Source: Apium graveolens
Taxonomy: Eukaryota > Streptophyta > Magnoliopsida > Apiales > Apiaceae
Assembly: GCF_009905375.1 (NCBI RefSeq)
Contig: NC_133650.1
Coordinates: 147,826,567-147,890,566 of the forward strand
Length of the DNA: 64,000 nt
Reading direction: 5' to 3'
Shown: in pieces, positions 57,050-64,000 of the stretch
Layout of the letters: each line of letters opens with the position of its first letter
Position numbering within the stretch: the stretch's first letter is position 1
Translations under genes and position numbers: made by a program
The notes under the pieces: model-generated
The model's database searches: none
What the model saw: only the letters and a program-made list of their open reading frames with translations
What the model was told of the DNA's origin: nothing

Positions 57050-58670
57050 TGAGTACCACTAATCGGGTCGTGGTAGTGTATAAATTATCATTGACAGACT
57101 AATTAAGTCGAGTATCTACCTAATGAATAATTATTCTTTCTTATCAATAGAGAGTCGTATTATTATACGAGGAAGGTTGCGGTACAAGCATAGAATTCTA
57201 GTAACGATGATGTCTAGAATGAGATCCCAGATTCGATTTTCGATAATCGAGGGAGTTTCGAAGGTGATTGTGTATAAGCTCAAGGAAGAGCCTGGGTCCA
57301 TAGAATGATGGACGGAATAACAAAAATATTTAGGTAGGTGAGATACGATGCTATAATACTTGATGTTGATATAAATACACATATGTTTTGTTCTCCTATG
57401 ACAAACCTCTATAGTTTAGAGGTAGGTTCCAAGCCAGATATTTTGTGGCAGTATATTTTATTCATATATACAATTCTCTTCAATTCGTTCTTTTCTCTTC
57501 TTTTTATTTCAGATAAACTGAGAAGAACAACCCTTCCAGAAGGGGAGGTATTGCCGAATGACTATCTATCTGTGTGATAGAAGCCTAGTAGAATACCATC
57601 TATTGTTTAATTGCTTGTCAAGTACTAAAGGCTGGCCACCTTCTGTACTAGCTATGCAATAGAACAAGTGTTCTTGATCATAGTTATCTCTCAACAAATT
57701 CCTTTACTTCTATATGATTGATCAAATTTTGGAAAATAGAAACAGCTGAAAAAGGAGTAGTAAAGTTATGGTGGTATTCGGAATGGAAACACATTCGTGA
57801 TACTAAGGTTGACGTGGTTATTAAAAGGTTATAGAACGCTAACGAGCAAAAGTATAACCAATATAATATTAGGAACAGAAGGTAGTAGCGATTAAGAACT
57901 GGAAAAGAATGGGTATTGAGAAGCAAAAGCTATAATGTTAGAAGCTATGATGAGAGTCTGTGCAATAGACTTGAAAGAATTTGGAATGATCACTTAACAC
58001 GGATTGAGTTTTCTTACGATAATAAATCATATGTCAGGTATCGAGATGTCATCTTATGAGATTTTTGAGGGAAGACAATGTCGATTTCCCTTATGTTAGG
58101 ATGAAGTTGTAGAGCGCAAGATGCTCGGACCCGCAGTAGTCCAAAGGACCAAGGATATAATAGATCTAATCAGAGGACGGCTGGTAGTAACCCCAGATGG
58201 ACATAAGAAGTATGTTGAATTGACACGAAAGGGCAAAGAATAGGAAGTAGGGGACCTAGTGTTGTTATAGGTATTCCCTTGGAAAGGAAGGATGAGGTTC
58301 GGAAAGAAATAAAAGCTAAGTCCACGAATTGTTGGACCCTTGGATATATTAAGACGTATTGGGAGGATAGCATATGAGCTAGCCCTAACCCCGAACATGT
58401 AGCAGGTCGTAACGTGTTTCACGTATCAATGTTAAGGAAGTGTAATTCAGATGCCAGATAAATAGGGGCATATGAGCGCATAGACATGCAACCCGACGTG
58501 ACCTATATGGAGCAACCAGGAAGGGTTATAGAGTGAAAAGGAACAAGTGCTTAGGAGAAGGATTATCAAACTAGGCAGAGTTTGGTGGCAGGACCACAAT
58601 ATGGGAAAATTTATTCGAGAGTTAGAAAGTGTAATGCTAAGAGGGTACCCCTATTCATTTTCTATCTGAT
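57050..58670 (+). pseudogene. integrase and chromodomain relic of Del-like 2
   Basis: The core begins near 57092 with DRLIKSSIYL. After it come a trace of SDRDPRF, RVCAIDLKEFG (about 57955), CRFPLC-DEVVERKMLGP, VVQRTKDIIDLIRGRL (about 58135-58185), EVGDLVLL and DILRRIGRIAYELAL. A chromodomain-like end reads LRRRIIKLGRV and ENLFESWKV-type sequence up to about 58660. The chromodomain would tether integrase to marked chromatin. Stops are scattered through the whole stretch. Confidence 0.8.
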
Positions 58671-58689
58671 TCCGGGACGGAATCCTTTT

Positions 58690-58702
58690 AAGGAGGGGAG
58701 AC
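58690..58702 (+). promoter_or_regulatory. polypurine tract of Del-like 2
   Basis: AAGGAGGGGAGAC abuts the 3' LTR. Confidence 0.85.
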
Positions 58703-61700
58703 TGTAATAACCCCAATTTTTGGAAAATTTTTGAAACCCTTATTAATAGTGTTTTTGCTGAATGAGAAAACTTTTCATGCCACACTAGGTAGGGGTTCTT
58801 TTATGGATATTCTGAGATTTTATTGGCACTCTATATGGTATATAAGTGTATATAAAGATCGTCGGAATCCAATTCCGAACACTTTGATTTTTCCCGGAAA
58901 TCCACTAGATACGGAAAGAATTGAGTATAAGGTAACAGGATAACAAGGATTTAAATTAAAGGATTATAAGAGAGGATCATAAAAGAAATATAATATATTG
59001 AGAAAGGTTAAGGGAACCTAAGTAATAAGATCCCGGGTATGATCCCTCAAACGATAAACGAGAACGAAAGTTAAGCGAACCGTATAACAGATCAGCGGTC
59101 ATTAGGCAAACAATTAGGAAGTTAATCAAAGGGATTAGAGAGGATGATGTCACCCAACCAATGAGAAGGGGACAAGGAAGGAAAGATGACATCATAGCAT
59201 GACACAAGCATGACATAAGGAGGAAGGAGATGTGGATGGTTATTAACCACACAAAATCAAGGTTAAATTGGTAATTAACCAAAAACAAAACAAAACCAAA
59301 TCAACCAAGCCAAATAATTCATTCTTCATCAAAACAAAAAGAAACCAAGGCACTTCATCTTCTTCATGCTCTCGGCTTCTTTCTTAAAAAATGAAGATCC
59401 AAGCTCCACCACTTACTATTTAGTAAGGTATTTATCTAAGCTTCCCCATGGATAGTTACATACTTTCTATAAGTTTAAGCTTCTAATTCCAAGCCAATCT
59501 TTTTCTATAAATCATGGAAGAAGATGGTGAATAGTGTTTTTAAAGAACTAAAATTTGTGTTCTTGAAGTTTTGTTTAGGTTAAGCTTGGATAAGGACTTT
59601 AAGGGTGATTCCAAGCCATTCTCTTGATTCTCCACTCTCCAAGGAAGGTATAAACTACAAACCCTAGCTTTAGTTTTGAGTAATTAGGAATGAATATGTT
59701 TGATATAGTATATGTGAAGCATGATGCTTGATTGTTTGAAGTTTGGTTGAGTTTGTAGAGATTAGTTGGTTTTGTGGTATTGTTGGAGTTGTAAATCTTG
59801 ATAATTAGTTAAAGAACCTAAGTAAAGCTTTTAGTTCATGTGGGGAATAAGTATAAATGGTTAATTTGGATTTGTTGGGGCTTCTATGATGTGGTTTGGG
59901 TGGATGTTGGTTGTATGATTGATTTGGGGTTGAATTGTGGTTGGTTTTGAATGGTTTAAATTTGGGAAATCACGTAAACATAGCCGTCGTAACGTCCGAT
60001 TTTCTTTAGACTGTTCTTGTGCATAACATTAGGACCCGAGAATCCCCTTCTAGATTATGACCATTGCCATGTCTAGATAGCTCGTGTTACGAGCTTCGTT
60101 TTGATATGTAGTTCGTTCGATTCCGATGCACGGTTTAGGAGAAACGACCGTTTCAAGTAACGGCATTTTGCGAACGAAACATTTCCCCTCGCCTTACTTT
60201 GAAACCTTGGTTAAGGACCTTAAATGACTAATTGGGGTAAGAAACATTTATGGTAAGTGTGTTAGGAAGTTGGTAAGACACTCGCGAAGGAATCGCCTTA
60301 AAACTCATAAAGGTTAAATTATTAAAAATGGTGGAGCCGAGGGTACTCGAGTGACTTAAGAGAATCAGTAAGCGCAAAACAAGCGTTAGAGTCTAAGTTA
60401 GTTAAAGTATAGATTTACAAGTGACTTTGGTTTAATTCCAACTTACTTGTTGTTTATAGGTTACCAGACTCGTCCCGAGCCTTTTATCACCCCAAGTCGC
60501 TCAGGCAAGTTTTCTACCCGTTATAACTGTTGTTGTGATGTATATATGTATATGCATTATCTTGCGATAGATGCATGTTGGTTTATTAGCAAATGTTGCA
60601 ATATATTGAAGCATGCTGCTAGGGTATATATATATGCATGCCTGTTTCGTATTCTTTCCATATATATCTGTTGATTCAGTTGATAATACCTATGCTAGAG
60701 AATAGCGGTAATTTGCATATACCCTTAATATAGGGACCCAAAAGGTGAAAACATTTTCTAAAACCGGGAGTCGAGGATCCCGAGTAGATTTTTTATATAT
60801 GTATATATATATATACTTATATATATATATGGTTATAGTTTTCAAAACTATTAATCGAATAAGGGTTATTCGATAACTTTATATTATTTATTGAATATTA
60901 TTTCGAATATTTATTCGAGGGCTTATGACTCCTTTATATTATTATTGAATATTACTTGGATATTCATTTGAGGATGTATGACTCCTTTATATTATTATTG
61001 AATATTACTTGGATATTCATTTTAGGATGTATGACTCCTTTAAATTATTATTGAATATTACTTGGATATTCATTTGAGGATGTATGACTCCTTTATATTA
61101 TTATTGAATATTACTTGGATATTCATTTGAGGATGTATGACTCCTTTATATTATTATTGAATATTACTTGGATATTCATTTGAGGATGTATGACTCCTTT
61201 ATATTATTATTGAATATTACTTGGATATTCATTCGAGGATGTATGACTCCTTTATTTTATGAATATTATTTGTAGTATTCATTCGAGGTATTATGACTCC
61301 GCTTATTACTTAATAATATTCTTTATTGTATTAAAGAATAAGGTGTCGATAATCAAACTTATTTTTGATTATTCAAGTAAAGATATTACTTTCGTATAAG
61401 TATATCTTTGATTATTTGCTATTCATTTCAAGTATAAGTTTTCCAACTTCTACCTCAATTATTTTTTATGGGAATATTATTTAAATAATAATATTCAGAT
61501 ATTTCTTTCATATTGGGACTGATTTATTTTATAAATCAGCATTACTCCAAACATTCTTAAAAATGTTTTCGAGTCTTCAAAATGAATTTAAAAGGTAGAG
61601 CGGATCCCAAAACTTGTTTTCAAATTCAAGATCTTCCATTTTAAGGGGACTTGAATACTCGTTCAAAAAAATCTAAGGGATCCGGCTCTGTGGTGTATTT

Positions 61701-63070
61701 TATATTCACAATAAGGTTGCAGTTTTGGTAAATGAATTGATTACTTACCCAACGTTCGGGAAGTAAGTCCATCTATTGAGTCGGCATAAGCAACATGGGC
61801 TCAGTGGGCGTCCATGATAGTGTTAGTGGCTCAGTGGGAGTCCATCAAATGCATAAGTGGCTGAGTGGCAGTCCAGCATAAGGTCCTATTGCGACCAGGG
61901 TGATGACCAGTGGGGAATTCGTCCATCTACTAGTAGAAAAGGTTACTTATTGGTATCTTTGCCTGATCAGCAAGATATCTGGTTTATGCCAAAATTCTTT
62001 TCCTTTCCAAAATTCATTGGATGTTTCAAACTCTGTTCATACTTTACATGACAGTGGTTTTCAGGAAATGCATAAAGAAGATGTATATGTGGATATATAT
62101 ATATATATATATCAGAACTTAATGAAGTATATCATAACTTCATTTCCTTTAATAATATTTCAAAGATTTAATCTATTCAAATCTTGTCTTGTAGTCTCAT
62201 CTATGTGATGAACTGTTGAAAGCTCATTATAACTTGAACGGTGGTAGTTCAAGTAGTATTCGGAAAAGATATAAGCATATTGGAGTATCTTGTAACTTCA
62301 TCTTTTAAACTTATATCTAGTTAATAATTGTCTTATGAATGACAAAGATTTTCAGAAAAACGTTGAGACAAGGTTAGATATATGAGATCACCTTGCAACG
62401 ATATTTTTATACAGTTATAAACTGGAACTTTGTGTATATTATACATGGAAGAGGACTTCCAAGATTTTGAAAAGTATATATGTATATATACTGAATATTT
62501 TGCGACTTCATCGCATTAAGATATCAAACTTGGTTCATTTCTTTTGACCAAGACTTTCATGAGTACTATGAGAAGGCTCATATATTGTTAATCATTTTAT
62601 ACATATTATTTTGGCGGGCTTGCTGCTCACCCTTGCTTTCTTCTTTCATCACATAACAACAGATATAAAAGATGAACAGGACCAAGCTCCCGATTCGCAA
62701 GCGGATAGGATGCATTCCGCAGTCTTTTGAAAGCGTTGATGTCGCCGTAGCTGAGGTAGGAGCTACCAATAGGCTAGGCTTTCAACTATTGATGAACCAG
62801 ACTTATGTATATTTATGAATTGTAATAATGGCAAGGAATATATAAATTTATTCAGAAAACCTTTTAAGGTGTATTGGCAAATAATTGTGGAATAAAATGA
62901 CTTGTGGTTATTTTTTTGATGTTCATCTTTGAGACTATAACGTGTGGTGTGTGTGTTTATTGTGGGGTCACAGTACAGAGTAGTTGAGTAATTATTAAGA
63001 TTGGGTGTTATTAAGGGAAATGGAACTCGTGACAACCCGGATCCCCGACCCCGGATCTGGGGGTGTTACA
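58703..63070 (+). repeat. 3' LTR of Del-like 2 (4368 bp)
   Basis: It differs from the 5' LTR by about 1% and in (TA)n lengths (near 60800 and 62095). It carries the 53-bp array at 60927-61244 and the 31-bp triplet at 61794-61886. It is followed by the target copy GAAGA. Confidence 0.93.
60927..61244. repeat. six 53-bp tandem repeats in the Del-like 2 3' LTR
   Basis: Units begin at 60927, 60980, 61033, 61086, 61139 and 61192. The copy number equals that of the 5' LTR, so the array has been stable since insertion. Confidence 0.9.
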
Positions 63071-63075
63071 GAAGA

Positions 63076-63670
63076 CAATGTCGATCTCCCTTATGTTAGG
63101 ATGAAGTTGTAGAGCGCAAGATGGTCGGACCCGCAGTAGTCCAAAGGACCAAGGATATAATAGATCTAATCAGAGGACGGCTGGTAGTAGCCCAAGATGG
63201 ACATAAGAAGTATGTTGATTTGACATGAAAGGACAAAGAATGGGAAGTAGGGGACCTAGTGCTATTATAGGTATTCCCTTGGAAAGGATGGATGAGGTTC
63301 GGAAAGAAAGGAAATCTAAGCCCACGAATTGTGGACCCTTGGATATATTAAGACGTATTGGGAAGTTAGCATATGAGCTAGCCCTACCCCCGAACATGAA
63401 GCAAGTTCATAACGTGTTCCACGTATCAATGTTAAGGAAGTGTAATTCGGATGCCAGACAAATAGGGGCATATGAGCGCATAAACATGCAACCATACGTA
63501 ACATGTATAGAACAACCAGGAGGGATTATAGATTGAAAAGGAACAAGTGCTTAGGAGAAGGGTTATCAAACTAATCAGAGTTTGATGGTAGAACCACAAT
63601 GTGGGAAAATTTACTTGAGAGTTAGAAAGTGCAATGCTAAGAGAGTATCCCTATTCATTTTCTATCTGAT
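63076..63670 (+). pseudogene. integrase end and chromodomain of Del-like 1 (after the nested element)
   Basis: It continues the integrase broken at 48780: VVQRTKDIIDLIRGRL (about 63135-63185), EWEVGDLVL, DILRRIGKLAYELALPPNMK and VHNVFHVSMLRKCNSDAR, open at 63225-63536. The chromodomain follows in the same frame after a stop (EQVLRRRVIKLIRV), with further stops, then NHNVGKF and ELESAMLREYP, near the family pattern TWELESEM. Order and spacing are normal for a chromovirus integrase C-terminus. Better preserved than the copy in Del-like 2. Confidence 0.85.
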
Positions 63671-63689
63671 TCCGGGACGGAATCCTTTT

Positions 63690-63702
63690 AAGGAGGGGAG
63701 AC
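63690..63702 (+). promoter_or_regulatory. polypurine tract of Del-like 1
   Basis: AAGGAGGGGAGAC abuts the 3' LTR, identical to that of Del-like 2. Confidence 0.85.
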
Positions 63703-64000
63703 TGTAATAACCCCAAAAATTTTGAACTTTTTGTAACCCTTATGAATAGTGATTTTGGTGATTATGCAGAATAAGGAAACTTTTCATACCACACTTTGTA
63801 GAGGTTCTTTTATTGTTATTCTGAGATCCTATTAGTACTCTATATAGTATATAAGTGTATGTAAAGATCGTCAGAATCCAAATTCGAACACTTTGATCCC
63901 GAAAATCCACCAAATACTGGAAGAATTGAGTATAAGGTAACAAGATAAAAAGGATTTAAATTCAAGGATTATAAGAGAGGATCATAAAAGGAATATAATG
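63703..64000 (+). repeat. 3' LTR of Del-like 1, first 298 bp
   Basis: It starts TGTAATAACCCCAAAAATTTT and matches 39754-40060 apart from about a dozen changes including a short deletion. It is cut by the window end. Confidence 0.9.

Larger units (their letters stand above)
48781..63070 (+). mobile_element. Del-like 2: chromovirus-type Ty3 element nested in Del-like 1
   Basis: The LTRs are 48781-53138 and 58703-63070, with a perfect 5-bp duplication GAAGA (48776-48780 and 63071-63075). The LTRs differ by about 1% (five changes in the first 540 bp). The interior has the same rearranged order as Del-like 1. The insertion site is in the integrase gene of its relative. Confidence 0.93.
39754..64000 (+). 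mobile_element. Del-like 1: chromovirus-type Ty3 element, split by Del-like 2, runs off the window
   Basis: The 5' LTR (39754-43828), PBS, interior (43829-48780 and 63076-63702), polypurine tract and the first 298 bp of the 3' LTR (63703 onward) are present. The left flank AAAAG (39749-39753) is the expected target copy. The 298 bp of 3' LTR differ from the 5' LTR by about 4%. The integrase end with a chromodomain relic places it among plant chromoviruses; the Tekay/Del clade is likely from the long LTRs and sequence style. Confidence 0.87.

Overview
This window is plant nuclear DNA made entirely of LTR retrotransposons nested inside one another; I found no host gene, tRNA or rRNA gene. Evidence for a plant: Ty1/copia elements with an extra 3' ORF (Sirevirus-like), Athila-type and chromovirus-type Ty3 elements, initiator-Met tRNA primer-binding sites (TGGTATCAGAGC), 5-bp target-site duplications (TSDs) and AT-rich sequence. 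A dicot, perhaps an asterid, is my guess from the look of the families and is not proven.

Layout. (1) 1-6964: 3' part of a + strand Sirevirus-like copia element (Copia1) with a small ORF behind its own TATA box (1448-1717), a long decayed env-like frame (2415-6166) and its 3' LTR (6371-6964). (2) It sits in the gag gene of an old minus-strand Ty3 element whose gag start, PBS and part of its LTR remain at 6965-8150. (3) The LTR of that element was hit by a second + strand Sirevirus-like element (Copia2, 8151-39283, discontinuous), with 5' LTR, PBS, gag, protease-integrase, RT-RNase H and env-like frames. (4) Copia2 was split by a minus-strand Athila-like element (13978-34749, TSD CTAGT), by a minus-strand solo LTR of the Copia1 family (36411-37003, TSD TACCT) and by another Athila-like LTR (39284-39753). 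(5) The Athila LTR was split by a 14.1-kb element with 4.5-kb nearly identical LTRs and a decayed interior (15067-29212, TSD GAATC). (6) The Athila-like LTR at 39284 was split by a chromovirus-type element (Del-like 1, from 39754 past the window end), itself split by a relative (Del-like 2, 48781-63070, TSD GAAGA).

No element here looks autonomous. Stops and frameshifts break every long frame. LTR divergence agrees with nesting: about 4% for outer Del-like 1 (298 bp compared), about 1% for inner Del-like 2, and about 0.1% for the innermost 15067-29212 element.

Most notable: a small ORF with a TATA box and a 20-bp perfect palindrome in Copia1; an internal TATA promoter with GC-rich modules in front of the Athila env-like ORF, mirroring the LTR promoters; a duplicated RNase H-integrase segment placed before gag in both Del-like copies; a very young but coding-dead 4.5-kb-LTR element; and an Athila remnant whose duplicated target flank records an illegitimate recombination.
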